A DNA stretch of 64,000 nt from a bacterium MS4 (GTDB lineage Bacteria; Bacillota; Clostridia; Oscillospirales; Acutalibacteraceae): positions 744,001 to 808,000 of the forward strand of contig CCFG01000017.1 in assembly GCA_000752215.1 (NCBI GenBank). Direction: 5' to 3'. This document shows positions 25,899-33,992 of the stretch, in pieces. Position 1 is the stretch's first letter, and each line of letters opens with the position of its first letter. The notes under the pieces were generated by a model, which was not told where the DNA came from, searched no databases, and was given only the letters and a program-made list of their open reading frames with translations. A program made the translations under genes and the position numbers.

Positions 25899-26531
25899 TT
25901 ACGCCTTAACGCTGTCATGGATTACTACGATTCCGCCGTTCGGTCCGGGAACTGCGCCCTTGATAGCAATCAGATTGTTTTCCGCATCCACTTTGGCAAC
26001 GGTCAGATTCTGAACCGTTACCTTCTCGGCGCCCAGGTGGCCGGCCATCTTAAGACCGGGGTACACTCTCGACGGGTCCGAGCAGGAACCGTTGGAACCG
26101 CCATGGCGGGCAACAGGGCCGGAACCATGGGTTTCCTTGAGTCTCTGGAAATTCCAGCGCTTGATAACGCCGGCGTATCCCTTACCTTTGCTCGTGCCGG
26201 TGACGTCTATCTTGTCGCCCGCCGCGAACGTGTCCGCCTTGACAAGATCACCCACGTTGTAAGCTTCGGTGTTTTCCACACGGAACTCTCTGAGGGTTTT
26301 CTTGGGAGCGACGTCCGCCTTTGCAAAGTGGCCCTTCAGGGGCTTCGTGACCTTGTTCGGTTTCAAATCGCCGTAGCCCATCTGGACTGCTGCGTAACCG
26401 TCGTTTTCAACCGTCTTTTTCTGTGAGATAACACAGGGGCCGGCCTGAACAACCGTTACGGGGATGACATTTCCCTTTTCGTCGAAAATCTGCGTCATGC
26501 CGATTTTCTTGCCGATGATACCTTTTTGCAT
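25899..26531 (-). CDS. rplC: 50S ribosomal protein L3
   Basis: A 210-residue L3: [27 protein letters not shown] at the start, then [17 protein letters not shown] and the conserved loop [30 protein letters not shown] near the peptidyl-transferase centre. It is one of the two initiators of 50S assembly. It follows S10 by 68 bp. Confidence 0.97.
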   Translation of the reverse strand: MQKGIIGKKIGMTQIFDEKGNVIPVTVVQAGPCVISQKKTVENDGYAAVQMGYGDLKPNKVTKPLKGHFAKADVAPKKTLREFRVENTEAYNVGDLVKADTFAAGDKIDVTGTSKGKGYAGVIKRWNFQRLKETHGSGPVARHGGSNGSCSDPSRVYPGLKMAGHLGAEKVTVQNLTVAKVDAENNLIAIKGAVPGPNGGIVVIHDSVKA

Positions 26532-26599
26532 TATTTTACCTCCTATGCAGGTTATTGGTTGGCGTTTGCCAACTTGACCTCGGCCGCTGGTCGGTTAAA

Positions 26600-26911
26600 C
26601 TAGAGTTTGATCTCTATTTCAACACCGGCGGGGAGCTCTAGACCCATCAAAGCCTCTACGGTTTTGTTGGATGGTCTGAGAATGTCGATAAGTCTCTTGT
26701 GTGTTCTCATCTCGAATTGTTCACGGCTGTCCTTGTACTTGTGAACAGCGCGCAGGATCGTGATGATCTGCTTTTCCGTCGGGAGCGGAACGGGTCCGGA
26801 AACCCTTGCGCCCGTGCGCTTCGCTGTCTGTACAATCTTTTCAGCCGACTGATCAACCAACTGATGATCGTAACCCTTAATTCTTATCCTGATTTTCTCC
26901 TTGACTGCCAC
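26600..26911 (-). CDS. rpsJ: 30S ribosomal protein S10 (GTG start)
   Basis: A 103-residue S10: [46 protein letters not shown] and the C-terminal [31 protein letters not shown]. The start is a GTG at 26911 with AAGGAGG 9 nt upstream; the in-frame ATG at 26965 has no site and adds eighteen non-conserved residues. It is the first gene of the S10-spc-alpha supercluster. In addition to its 30S role, S10 binds NusB in antitermination. Confidence 0.95.
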   Translation of the reverse strand: MAVKEKIRIRIKGYDHQLVDQSAEKIVQTAKRTGARVSGPVPLPTEKQIITILRAVHKYKDSREQFEMRTHKRLIDILRPSNKTVEALMGLELPAGVEIEIKL

Positions 26912-27208
26912 TGTGAATCGCCTCCTTATTGTAGTTGGCGGGCGGCGTTTTTTAAATCCTAACACTGTGCCGGGTGTTCCCTCTTAACACATTGAAAAAC
27001 CGGATTCACTTTTACAAGTTAAATCCGGGTATAGGCATAAAAAACGTCTGAGCATAATAAGAGCATAGACGCGGAAATCCGCATACGAATCCTCTTATCG
27101 CACGCTCAAAGTATCTGTCGCCCGGTTTAAAATCGGACATACTCCACGGAAAAACCGGCCTGTTTCAGCCGCAACCTCCCGCTTCATCGCATATCTGTCG
27201 CAGTCGTG
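26912..27208 (-). promoter_or_regulatory. Structured leader of the S10 operon with attenuator-like hairpin
   Basis: About 300 nt separate the promoter from the rpsJ start. A hairpin with CCGGATT/AATCCGG arms (26999-27027) and an inner ACTT/AAGT stem is followed on the minus strand by TTTTTC, so it looks like an intrinsic terminator inside the leader. A GCGGA/TCCGC hairpin lies near 27073-27084. No reading frame with a ribosome-binding site is seen. The arrangement suggests autogenous or growth-rate attenuation; I cannot match it to a known r-protein leader class. Confidence 0.5.
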
Positions 27209-27215
27209 CTTGATT

Positions 27216-27244
27216 ATAATACCATAAAAGGGCCCGTTATGCAA
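27216..27244 (-). promoter_or_regulatory. S10 operon promoter
   Basis: On the minus strand TTGCAT, a 17-bp spacer and TATTAT (27216-27221), with TATAAT shifted 3 bp, give a strong sigma-A promoter about 305 bp before rpsJ. Confidence 0.75.
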
Positions 27245-27352
27245 TACTTATTTTCTCTTTATTGCAAGAAATTTATACACGATATTTGGTGATGTTGCCA
27301 AAATTTTTTTCAGCAATTAGCAAGAGAGGAATTTTTCTATCAAAAGCGCTTC

Positions 27353-27595
27353 CTATTTCTGCTTTCCGCGCCTGCGGAGCAGATAAAAAGCAGTGGCCGC
27401 AAGGATTGCAGCTCCAGCCAGTAAAATCAAAAGCCCGGCGTTAAAGGAGTGGAAAACCAAAATGGAAGTCGGGCCGTCCGCGCCGCCGATGACACCGGCC
27501 GACACGCCGTCCCCTCCGCCTGCAAGCAGATTGATTCCAGTGTAAAGCAATACCACCGCACAGATGCCGATCAGCGCCGCAAGAATCCGTTTCAT
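27353..27595 (-). CDS. Two-helix membrane microprotein carrying the OadB sodium-site motif
   Basis: An 80-residue protein with membrane segments at about residues 4-25 and 51-73, and a basic C-terminus (RRRGKQK). Between them is GVIGGADGPTSILV (about 34-47), which is nearly the same as GVIGAADGPTSILV in the full OadB at 32312-33451. In OadB that segment contains an Asp implicated in Na+ binding. The rest of OadB is absent, so it cannot be a working decarboxylase channel by itself. The ATG at 27595 has GGAGGGG upstream and a promoter (27637-27665), so it looks expressed, not a relic. Role unknown: partner subunit, regulator or decoy are all possible. Confidence 0.65.
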   Translation of the reverse strand: MKRILAALIGICAVVLLYTGINLLAGGGDGVSAGVIGGADGPTSILVFHSFNAGLLILLAGAAILAATAFYLLRRRGKQK

Positions 27596-27636
27596 CAAAA
27601 CGCCCCTCCGTTTCCATTTTCCGTATCATGTCAACC

Positions 27637-27665
27637 ATTATAGATGCATTTTCCGAAAAAAGCAA
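27637..27665 (-). promoter_or_regulatory. Promoter of the OadB-motif microprotein
   Basis: On the minus strand TTGCTT, a 17-bp spacer and TATAAT lie about 40 bp before the start codon. Confidence 0.6.
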
Positions 27666-27727
27666 ACAGAGGGGCCACGATTCAATTTTAGGCGAAACGG
27701 ACAAGGTCCTTCCTTTTCAAACGAGAC

Positions 27728-28576
27728 TTAGATAAAGTTCTTCCAGATCTCGTTGCTGGTAGCGTAGGGCTTCACCTGTGCATAGGTCAGGCTGAGCTTG
27801 ACCAGGCGCTTTTCCGGTTTTGTAATCTGGAAAGCAAAGCCAACGTCGTATTTCGTGAAATAAATCGCGCCGGAATCCAGAGCGGACTTGATTACGCTGG
27901 CCGTCACGGACGGGGCGATATCGGAACTCAGCTGCTGCTTCGCAGCGGTTTCCAGCAGCTTGTAAAGCGCGTCGTTTTTCGTGATCAGGTCTTTCATTTC
28001 CAGCGCGGTGCCGGTTTTCAGGTTAATGTTCATTGCCCGGAGCGTATGGACGTTCTCTCCCTTAGAGGAAAGCTTCACGTATTCGTTAAAGCCGAGGCTG
28101 AGGAAGCTGGTCCCCTCATAGGTGACGTCGCCGTTTACCTTGACCGTAGTCTTTTCGGTTTTGGCGCCTGTCCCCAAAGAATTGATCGTCTTCAGCGCGG
28201 AGGTTTTGATTGCCGTGTTTACCTTATCCGCGTTGCTGATTTTTCCGGAAAGAACCGGATAGGACGCGGAATAGGACATGTTGCCGTTCTTGTAGCTGTA
28301 TTTTTCATCCTTGACCGTATAGGTCCCGTTGTTTAATCCGGAAACCGCCTTGTTATTTTCCACCCTCGGTGCCTGACTCGGAACAGTCGGCTTGCTGGAA
28401 ACCGCTGCAGCGGAAGAGGACGGAGCCGTGGAAGTCACGCCGCTTTGTCCCGCATCCGAAACGGTCTGGCTGGAAACGCCGGACACATCGTTCTGGGTCG
28501 GAGCAGCCTGTCCTTTACAGGCCGACATGGCAAGTACCATGGCAAGTGCGCAGATCAGCGCCCATAATTTTTTCAT
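27728..28576 (-). CDS. Lipoprotein with DUF3298/RsiV-like domain
   Basis: A 282-residue protein with a lipoprotein signal peptide ending in AMSAC (lipid Cys20), then a Ser/Thr/Ala-rich linker (about 21-75) and a C-terminal domain that starts with SYKNGNMSYSASYPVLSG. Later it has LSLGFNEYVKLSSKGENVHTLRAMNINLKTGTALEMKDLI and AIYFTKYDVGFAFQ. This matches the DUF3298/DUF4163 layout seen in RsiV-type and other surface proteins that bind peptidoglycan or lysozyme. It is anchored outside the membrane. It has its own promoter (28713-28741) and leader. Binding partner is unknown. Confidence 0.75.
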   Translation of the reverse strand: MKKLWALICALAMVLAMSACKGQAAPTQNDVSGVSSQTVSDAGQSGVTSTAPSSSAAAVSSKPTVPSQAPRVENNKAVSGLNNGTYTVKDEKYSYKNGNMSYSASYPVLSGKISNADKVNTAIKTSALKTINSLGTGAKTEKTTVKVNGDVTYEGTSFLSLGFNEYVKLSSKGENVHTLRAMNINLKTGTALEMKDLITKNDALYKLLETAAKQQLSSDIAPSVTASVIKSALDSGAIYFTKYDVGFAFQITKPEKRLVKLSLTYAQVKPYATSNEIWKNFI

Positions 28577-28712
28577 GGATGATTCACTCCTTTTAAGTAT
28601 TTCTGTTTCTTCTTAATATCGGCAAACCGATGCATGTCTCCGTATGCCGCAACGTATCCGGCAAAGCCAGGATACATACGAAATTTTCTAAAACATCTGC
28701 CAACGTTTCCTA
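28577..28712 (-). promoter_or_regulatory. Structured 5-prime leader of the lipoprotein gene
   Basis: The leader carries two hairpins: GTATCC-TGGC-TTT-GCC-GGATAC (about 28647-28669) and ATCGG-TTTG-CCGAT (28621-28634). No U-run follows either one. It may be an RNA element or only stabilise the mRNA; I cannot match it to a riboswitch class. Confidence 0.3.
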
Positions 28713-28741
28713 ATGCTACCATATCCGGCCCAAAAAATCAA
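28713..28741 (-). promoter_or_regulatory. Lipoprotein gene promoter
   Basis: On the minus strand TTGATT, a 17-bp spacer and TAGCAT lie about 135 bp before the lipoprotein start. The rest of the gap up to 28924 is AT-rich with no gene seen. Confidence 0.5.
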
Positions 28742-28924
28742 ATGACAAACCCGTTATGAAAATGACAATAATCCGCTTGTTTGTTACCTTTTGGAGAATA
28801 TATTATACAGTATTTTCCACTTGAAACAAATTCATTCAGTTAAATGAAATAAATATATGAAAATAAGGAAGCGGAAGGCAAATGTCTTCCGCTTCGCAGT
28901 GGATATGCAGAAATCCGACGGGTT

Positions 28925-29986
28925 TCAGGAGCCTTTGTTCCAGTAAATATACTGGATAAGACTGTTCTGATATTTCTCGAGATCCGGAACCAGCACCGCC
29001 GTATTCGATTGCTGTATTGTAACCTGCTGCGCTGTGTACAGTTCCTCCGAGGGCCAGAAATAGCCGACCGGAAAGCTCCGGCATGCGTAAGCATCCGTCC
29101 CCAGCTTCAGCGCGGTTTCCGGATTCATGCCGGTTTTGACAAAGGGAAGCAGTTTTTCCGTAAGCCCGGCCAAAGAGTGCGCATCCACTGACTCCAGCCT
29201 GCTGATAATCCCCGCCGCCGCCGCCTGGATCCGCAGCAGCCTCGACTCCTCTCCGCCGATCTGGCGGATACGGGAATAGTACAGCGCCTGCCTGCCGGAA
29301 AGGGTCCGGTCCCCCGCGCTGATATCCCGCGCGGCGGGCTCGCCGGAATACCGGTTGACAAGATCGGCCTCCTGTGCGGTCACGTTCACGGGAATCCCGC
29401 CCAGAGAATCAACGGCCTTGACAAATCCGTTATAGTCGATCACCGCGTAATCATCCACATCGATCTTGAAATTCTGCTCGATCGTCTTTACGCTCAGTTC
29501 GGCGCCGCCAAACTGATAAGCGGCATTCAGTTTATTTTTCCCGTTCCCCGGAATCTCCACGTACAGGTCGCGCGGGAAAGGCGTCAGAATCCACCGCTCG
29601 CTGCCTTTCCGGCGGTCGATGGAGAGAAGCAGGATGCAGTCGCTGCGTCCACCGTCACCGCCCGCGTCATCCACGCCCAGCACCAAAAGGTTGCGCACTT
29701 CATCCTGATGATAAAGGCCGTTCACCAAACCCGGCTGCGCGTAAGAGGAGGGAGAGGCGGCGTTGACCGACGATTCCCCGTTCCGGACGGTACCGATGGG
29801 CTTTAACAGCTTTGGCACAAACGTAAACCCCAGTATCAAAACGGCCAGACAGGCTGCGCAGGCGGCAAGTGCCGGAAATCCGGACCGTTGTCTGTTCTGC
29901 GACGGCTTTCCGCTCATCACTTTATCCTTTAACTCTTCCCTTGCATGAATCCGGTTGACCGCATCGATAAAATTCTCTGTTTTCAT
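28925..29986 (-). CDS. LytR-CpsA-Psr family protein with anti-sigma-like N-terminus
   Basis: A 353-residue type II membrane protein: cytoplasmic residues 1-36, a membrane helix at about 37-57, and an extracellular LCP domain from about residue 96 (RNLLVLGVDDAGGDGGRSDCILLLSIDRR, then TPFPRDLYVEIPGNGKNKLNAAY and ALYYSRIRQ). LCP enzymes attach wall polymers to peptidoglycan; the key Asp and Arg residues are present. The N-terminus FIDAVNRIHAREELKDKV resembles the cytoplasmic sigma-binding segment of Firmicute anti-sigma factors. The start codon overlaps the stop of the ECF sigma gene (ATGA), the normal sigma/anti-sigma arrangement. An anti-sigma function is inference. Confidence 0.85.
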   Translation of the reverse strand: MKTENFIDAVNRIHAREELKDKVMSGKPSQNRQRSGFPALAACAACLAVLILGFTFVPKLLKPIGTVRNGESSVNAASPSSYAQPGLVNGLYHQDEVRNLLVLGVDDAGGDGGRSDCILLLSIDRRKGSERWILTPFPRDLYVEIPGNGKNKLNAAYQFGGAELSVKTIEQNFKIDVDDYAVIDYNGFVKAVDSLGGIPVNVTAQEADLVNRYSGEPAARDISAGDRTLSGRQALYYSRIRQIGGEESRLLRIQAAAAGIISRLESVDAHSLAGLTEKLLPFVKTGMNPETALKLGTDAYACRSFPVGYFWPSEELYTAQQVTIQQSNTAVLVPDLEKYQNSLIQYIYWNKGS

Positions 29987-30471
29987 GATATCAGCTCCTC
30001 TCTCATCTGCAGCTTCAGTTTCTCACGGCCCCGGTAAAGCGCCACCTTGACGGCATTTTCCTTCATCCCCAGAATGTCGGACATTTCCCTGATCTTATAG
30101 CCCTCAATATAATGAAGATACAAAACCGTTTTGTAGTTCGGCGGCAGCTCCATTAGCTGTTCCAGCACCTCGGTCTGCTCCGTGGTTTCGGCGTACTCGC
30201 CGATTTCCTCCAGCGATACGGTCTTCCTGAAAAAGAAGCCCCTTCTTTTGTCCCGACTGCCGTTTGTGGCCACCCGGATCAGCCACGCTTTTTCATGCTC
30301 CTCGCTGTGAAATTCGGGGCGCTTCTGCAGGTACTTCGCAAAGGTGTCCTGTACGACGTCCTCCGCGTCTTCCCGGTTGCAGAGAATGACCATGCAGAGC
30401 TTGAACAGCATATTCCCGTATAAATCATATTTCTCAGACAGGTCGTCCGGGCGCGTTCCCTGTTTCCCCAT
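29983..30471 (-). CDS. ECF-type sigma-70 family factor
   Basis: A 162-residue sigma factor with regions 2 and 4 only. Region 2 is YGNMLFKLCMVILCNREDAEDVVQDTFAKYL (about residues 18-48) and region 4 is LPPNYKTVLYLHYIEGYKIREMSDILGMKENAVKVALYRGREKL (about 110-153), separated by a short linker. The ATG at 30471 is chosen because AAAGGAG precedes it by 8 nt; earlier in-frame Met codons have no such site. It is followed by an LCP protein with an anti-sigma-like start. A candidate ECF promoter lies just upstream, which would mean autoregulation. Confidence 0.9.
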   Translation of the reverse strand: MGKQGTRPDDLSEKYDLYGNMLFKLCMVILCNREDAEDVVQDTFAKYLQKRPEFHSEEHEKAWLIRVATNGSRDKRRGFFFRKTVSLEEIGEYAETTEQTEVLEQLMELPPNYKTVLYLHYIEGYKIREMSDILGMKENAVKVALYRGREKLKLQMREELIS

Positions 30472-30495
30472 GGATTCATCTCCTTTCACGAATAA

Positions 30496-30522
30496 CACGT
30501 TTATAGTACCCAAAAGGTTACA
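30496..30522 (-). promoter_or_regulatory. Candidate ECF-type promoter of the sigma/LCP operon
   Basis: On the minus strand TGTAACC, a 16-bp spacer and CGT give the pattern of ECF promoters (AAC -35 and CGT -10). No good sigma-A hexamers are at this place. The site is about 25 bp before the sigma gene start. Confidence 0.4.
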
Positions 30523-30550
30523 GCATAAAATAATCATCATGGAGCACATC

Positions 30551-30580
30551 AAAAACAGCCGCGGAACGATTCCGCGGCTG
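30551..30580 (-). terminator. proS terminator
   Basis: On the minus strand CAGCCGCGGAA pairs with TTCCGCGGCTG around a 3-nt loop, and TTTTT follows. It is 20 bp after the proS stop codon. Confidence 0.9.
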
Positions 30581-30600
30581 CCGGCATTATTATTCTGTTA

Positions 30601-32037
30601 TCAGTATGCCTTGCCCCAGTAGACCATCGATTTCGCGGGCCTGCCGCAGCAGACGCAGGTGTCGGACAGATGCTCCTGCTCGAACGGCATGCAGCGGGAG
30701 GAAACGCCTGCGGCTTCCTTGAGCTTTTCCTCGCAGGCCGGGTCGCCGCACCACATGGCTTTGATAAAGCCCGGCTGATTGTCGGCAATGTTTGTAAGCT
30801 CCTCCAGAGTCCGGGCGGTATACGTCATGCTCTCGCGGCGGGCAAGCGCGTTTTCGTAAATTCCTTTGCGCACTTCCTCCAGCTGTTCCGCAATGGCGGC
30901 CTCCAGATTGTCCAGCGGCACGAAAATCTTCTCGCGGTCGCTGCGGCGGACCAGCACGCACTGATTCTTTTCGATATCTTTGGGTCCGATCTCCAGACGG
31001 AGCGGAACACCCTTCATTTCATACTGCGCGAATTTCCAGCCGGGGGTATTGTCCGAATCGTCCACGCGCACGCGGAAGCTCTTTTTGAGCCTCTCACGCA
31101 GCTCGTGCGCCTTTTCCAGCACGCCGGGCTTATGCTGCGCGACGGGCAGAATAATCACCTGGATGGGCGCGACGGCGGGCGGAAGCACAAGGCCGTTGTT
31201 GTCGCCGTGCGTCATGATGATGCCGCCGATGATGCGGGTGCTCATGCCCCAGGAGGTCTGGAACGGATGGCAGATGGAATTGTCCCTGCCCTGGAAGGTC
31301 ACGTTGAACGCTTTTGCAAAACCGTCCCCGAAGTAATGGCTGGTGCCGGACTGAAGCGCCTTGCCGTCGTGCATCATCGCCTCTATGGTATAGGTGGCCA
31401 CGGCGCCTGCAAATTTTTCCTTGTCGGTCTTGCGGCCCTTGATCACCGGAATGGCAAGATCGTTTTCACAGAAGTCGGCGTAAACCCGGAGCATCTGCTC
31501 CGTCTCCGCCTCGGCCTCCTGTGCGGTTTCGTGCATGGTGTGGCCCTCCTGCCAGTGGAATTCCACGGAACGCAGGAACGGGCGCGTGGTTTTTTCCCAG
31601 CGCACAACGGAGCACCACTGATTGTAGAGCTTCGGCAGGTCGCGCCAGGAATGGATCACCTTCGCGTAATGGTCGCAGAACAGGGTTTCGGAGGTAGGGC
31701 GCACGCACATTCTCTCCTGCAGCTTTTCACTGCCGCCCATCGTGACCCAGGCGACCTCGGGAGCAAAGCCCTCTACATGCTCCTTTTCCTTATTCAGCAG
31801 GCTTTCGGGAATAAACATCGGCATGGAAACATTCTCATGGCCGAGCTCCTTGAACCTTGTGTCGAGAATATGCTGAATATTTTCCCAGATGGCCCAGCCG
31901 TACGGCTGAATGACCATGCATCCGCGCACGCTGGTGTAATCCATCAGCTCCGCTTTTTTGACAATATCGGTATACCATCTGGCGAAATCCTCCTCCATGG
32001 GAGTGATCGCGTCTACCATCTTCTTCTGTTCCGCCAT
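30601..32037 (-). CDS. proS: Prolyl-tRNA synthetase, archaeal/eukaryotic type
   Basis: A 478-residue class II aminoacyl-tRNA synthetase without the bacterial editing (INS) domain. Motif 2 is near [22 protein letters not shown] (residues about 143-164); motif 3 is near [16 protein letters not shown]; the anticodon-binding domain starts near [10 protein letters not shown]; and the zinc-binding C-terminal domain has CGDPACEEK and CVCCGRP. It ends in the Tyr typical of this type (GKAY). It charges tRNA-Pro in the cytoplasm. The gene is monocistronic, with GAGGAG before the ATG, a TATAAT -10 about 25 bp upstream and a strong terminator. Confidence 0.95.
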   Translation of the reverse strand: MAEQKKMVDAITPMEEDFARWYTDIVKKAELMDYTSVRGCMVIQPYGWAIWENIQHILDTRFKELGHENVSMPMFIPESLLNKEKEHVEGFAPEVAWVTMGGSEKLQERMCVRPTSETLFCDHYAKVIHSWRDLPKLYNQWCSVVRWEKTTRPFLRSVEFHWQEGHTMHETAQEAEAETEQMLRVYADFCENDLAIPVIKGRKTDKEKFAGAVATYTIEAMMHDGKALQSGTSHYFGDGFAKAFNVTFQGRDNSICHPFQTSWGMSTRIIGGIIMTHGDNNGLVLPPAVAPIQVIILPVAQHKPGVLEKAHELRERLKKSFRVRVDDSDNTPGWKFAQYEMKGVPLRLEIGPKDIEKNQCVLVRRSDREKIFVPLDNLEAAIAEQLEEVRKGIYENALARRESMTYTARTLEELTNIADNQPGFIKAMWCGDPACEEKLKEAAGVSSRCMPFEQEHLSDTCVCCGRPAKSMVYWGKAY

Positions 32038-32078
32038 TGAAATCTCCTCAATTCTGTTAGATTATACGGGATAAAGCA

Positions 32079-32110
32079 AACCCCCCGGCTCTTTGCAACG
32101 CCAAGGGGTT
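32079..32110 (-). terminator. Terminator of the oadB-oadG-like unit
   Basis: On the minus strand AACCCC-TT-GGC and GCC-GG-GGGGTT form a stem, followed by a weak T-rich stretch (TTTGCTTTAT). It is 12 bp after the small gene and overlaps the proS promoter area. Confidence 0.55.
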
Positions 32111-32121
32111 CATCGATCGTC

Positions 32122-32310
32122 TTACTTTGTATCTTTATTCGTACCGCTGGTTTTATTGAGTATGACAATCACGGCATAAATCAAAATCATGACGATAAAA
32201 ATGCCGAGCATGCCCTTCCCCATCAGTTCAAACGATTTTCCGATATCGGCACCGCTTACATCGCCCATAAGACTTTTAAACAAAACCGCCATTGCGTTTA
32301 ACTGCATCAT
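32122..32310 (-). CDS. OadG-like small membrane subunit of a Na+-pumping decarboxylase
   Basis: A 62-residue protein with one membrane helix (about residues 34-54, LGIFIVMILIYAVIVILNK). The residues before it, GKSFELMGKGMLGIF, match the OadG/gamma-subunit pattern, in which the helix joins the beta channel to the alpha subunit. It starts 1 nt after the oadB stop codon (TAA-C-ATG), so the two are coupled. The periplasmic or cytoplasmic metal-binding tail of longer gamma subunits is missing. A role in assembling the decarboxylase complex is inferred from family and position. Confidence 0.75.
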   Translation of the reverse strand: MMQLNAMAVLFKSLMGDVSGADIGKSFELMGKGMLGIFIVMILIYAVIVILNKTSGTNKDTK

Positions 32311-32311
32311 G

Positions 32312-33451
32312 TTATATCATCCCCCAAATTCTTGCAAGATTCAGGATAATGCCTCCCGCAACAACCGATCCGATCTGGCCGGCCACATTCGCGCCGACCG
32401 CGTGCATCAGGATGTGGTTCTGGTTGTCCTCTTTCAGAGCCATCTTCTGGATGACCCTCGCGGACATCGGGAACGCGGAAATTCCCGCGCCGCCGACCAT
32501 CGGGTTGATCTTTTTATCCTTCGGCAGGAACAGGTTCACGATTTTCGCAAAGACCACGCCGCCAATGGTGTCAAACACAAAGGCGAAAAGGCCCAGCGCC
32601 ATAATGATCAGAGTGCCGAGGGTAAGGAACTGCTCCGCCCGCATCTGATAGGCGATGGTGATTCCCAAAAAGATGGTAATCAGGTTTGCAAGCGGCCCCT
32701 GCGCGGTCTGGGAAAGCGCTTCCAGCTTGCCGCATTCCCGGATGAGGTTGCCGAACATCAAAAAGCCGACCAGCGCAACGGAATCCGGCGCGACCAGTCC
32801 CGCAATCAGCGTAACGATGATCGGGAACAGGATTTTCGTGGTTTTGGAAACCGCCTTCGGATTATAGGGCATATGGATCATCCGCTCATGCTTCGTCGTC
32901 ACAAGGCGGATCGCCGCGGGCTGGATAATCGGCACCAGCGCCATATAGGAGTAAGCCGCCACCGCAATCGCGCCGATGTAATTGCTGTGGAGTACCTGTG
33001 AAACCAGAATGGAGGTTGGGCCGTCCGCCGCGCCGATCACTCCGGCGGCCATTGCATCCTTGAGCGGGAACCCGAGCAGAACCGCCAGCACGACGGTAAG
33101 GAAGATGCCGAACTGGGCCGCGCCGCCGAACAGCAGCATGCGCGGGTTGGAAAGCAGCGGGCCGAAATCAATCATCGCGCCGATTCCCACGAACAATAAA
33201 AGAGGGAATGCTTCGGAAGCGACGATTCCCTTTTCAAACAGCCACTTCACAATGCCGGATTCCCCCACTACGCCGGGAAGCGGCAGGTTGACAAGGATTG
33301 CTCCAAATCCCATCGGTAAGAGCAGTGCCGGTTCGAAATCCTTTTCAATGGCAAGCCAGATCAGCAGTGCGCCGATCACCCACATGACCAGCATCTTGGG
33401 GTTCTGGGCCATGTATTGAATGCCGTTCGTTAAAAAGCTGAATTCACTCAA
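32312..33451 (-). CDS. oadB: Na+-translocating decarboxylase beta subunit (TTG start)
   Basis: A 379-residue polytopic membrane protein of the OadB/GcdB/MmdB family, which couples decarboxylation of a carboxybiotin to Na+ export. Seen are GIGAMIDFGPLLSNPRMLLFGGAAQFGIF near residue 90, the sodium-site segment GVIGAADGPTSILVSQVL near 138-155, and RECGKLEALSQTAQGPLANLITIFLGI near 240. The start is TTG at 33451, 9 nt after AAGGAGAG; no ATG is near. The alpha (carboxyltransferase) and biotin carrier genes are not in this window, so the substrate (oxaloacetate, methylmalonyl-CoA or glutaconyl-CoA) cannot be told. Confidence 0.9.
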   Translation of the reverse strand: MSEFSFLTNGIQYMAQNPKMLVMWVIGALLIWLAIEKDFEPALLLPMGFGAILVNLPLPGVVGESGIVKWLFEKGIVASEAFPLLLFVGIGAMIDFGPLLSNPRMLLFGGAAQFGIFLTVVLAVLLGFPLKDAMAAGVIGAADGPTSILVSQVLHSNYIGAIAVAAYSYMALVPIIQPAAIRLVTTKHERMIHMPYNPKAVSKTTKILFPIIVTLIAGLVAPDSVALVGFLMFGNLIRECGKLEALSQTAQGPLANLITIFLGITIAYQMRAEQFLTLGTLIIMALGLFAFVFDTIGGVVFAKIVNLFLPKDKKINPMVGGAGISAFPMSARVIQKMALKEDNQNHILMHAVGANVAGQIGSVVAGGIILNLARIWGMI

Positions 33452-33495
33452 CGACTTTAACTCTCCTTCTGTTAAAAAATGCGAAACTTAAAATT

Positions 33496-33524
33496 ATTAT
33501 ATCTGATACGCGGTGCTATTTCAA
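33496..33524 (-). promoter_or_regulatory. oadB promoter
   Basis: On the minus strand TTGAAA, a 17-bp spacer and TATAAT lie about 45 bp before the oadB start. Confidence 0.75.
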
Positions 33525-33563
33525 GTAAAAGCACAATAAAATTGCAGAAAAACAGAAGAAAAA

Positions 33564-33596
33564 TAAAAAACCGCCATGCCTGCGCACAGCGGTTTC
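33564..33596 (-). terminator. acpP terminator
   Basis: On the minus strand AAACCGC and GCGGTTT form the stem and TTTATTTTT follows. It is 16 bp after the acpP stop codon. Confidence 0.8.
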
Positions 33597-33611
33597 AGGA
33601 AGATGTGTCAC

Positions 33612-33839
33612 TCAGACATTATCTTCAATGTACTTGACCAGTTCCCCAACGGTTTTGATGTTGTCAATCTCTTCATCGGGAACTTCGATTTCAAACTCGT
33701 CCTCGATGGACATCAACAGGTCGACTACATCCAAGGAATCGGCGCCCAGATCGTCAGCAATGCTTGTTTCGGGAGTGATAGAGTCCTCCTCAACGTCAAA
33801 CTGTTCGCTGAGAATCGCCTTTACCTTCTCAAAAACCAT
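33612..33839 (-). CDS. acpP: Acyl carrier protein
   Basis: A 75-residue acidic helical protein. The phosphopantetheine Ser is in LGADSLDVVDLLMSIEDEFEIEVPDEE (Ser near residue 35, DSL motif). It carries acyl chains in type II fatty-acid synthesis. It stands alone with its own promoter about 155 bp upstream and its own terminator; no fab genes are next to it in this window. Confidence 0.95.
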   Translation of the reverse strand: MVFEKVKAILSEQFDVEEDSITPETSIADDLGADSLDVVDLLMSIEDEFEIEVPDEEIDNIKTVGELVKYIEDNV

Positions 33840-33911
33840 GTCGTATCCTCCTTAAAAATCTTGATTACAAATTTTGAAACATCGGCACGCGGAAAACGTT
33901 ATTGTTTATTG

Positions 33912-33941
33912 TGGACAAAAATATCTCTCGTGTGTTACAAT
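33912..33941 (+). promoter_or_regulatory. Possible promoter of the aroE-aroK gene
   Basis: TGGACA, an 18-bp spacer and TACAAT are present about 120 bp before the gene. The match is only moderate, and no better candidate is seen. Confidence 0.35.
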
Positions 33942-33992
33942 TGCCACAGAAAAAACCACATAAATCGCTCCGGACACTGATTGTATAACCAC

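Noticed and set aside
27045-27075. A second terminator-like hairpin in the S10 leader (CGTCT/AGACG with T6)
   Set aside because: Only five base pairs close a large loop, so a terminator is not well supported.
28783-28812. A plus-strand TTACCTTTTGG motif resembling the sigma/LCP promoter
   Set aside because: It points toward the LCP gene in antisense and has no CGT at the right distance.
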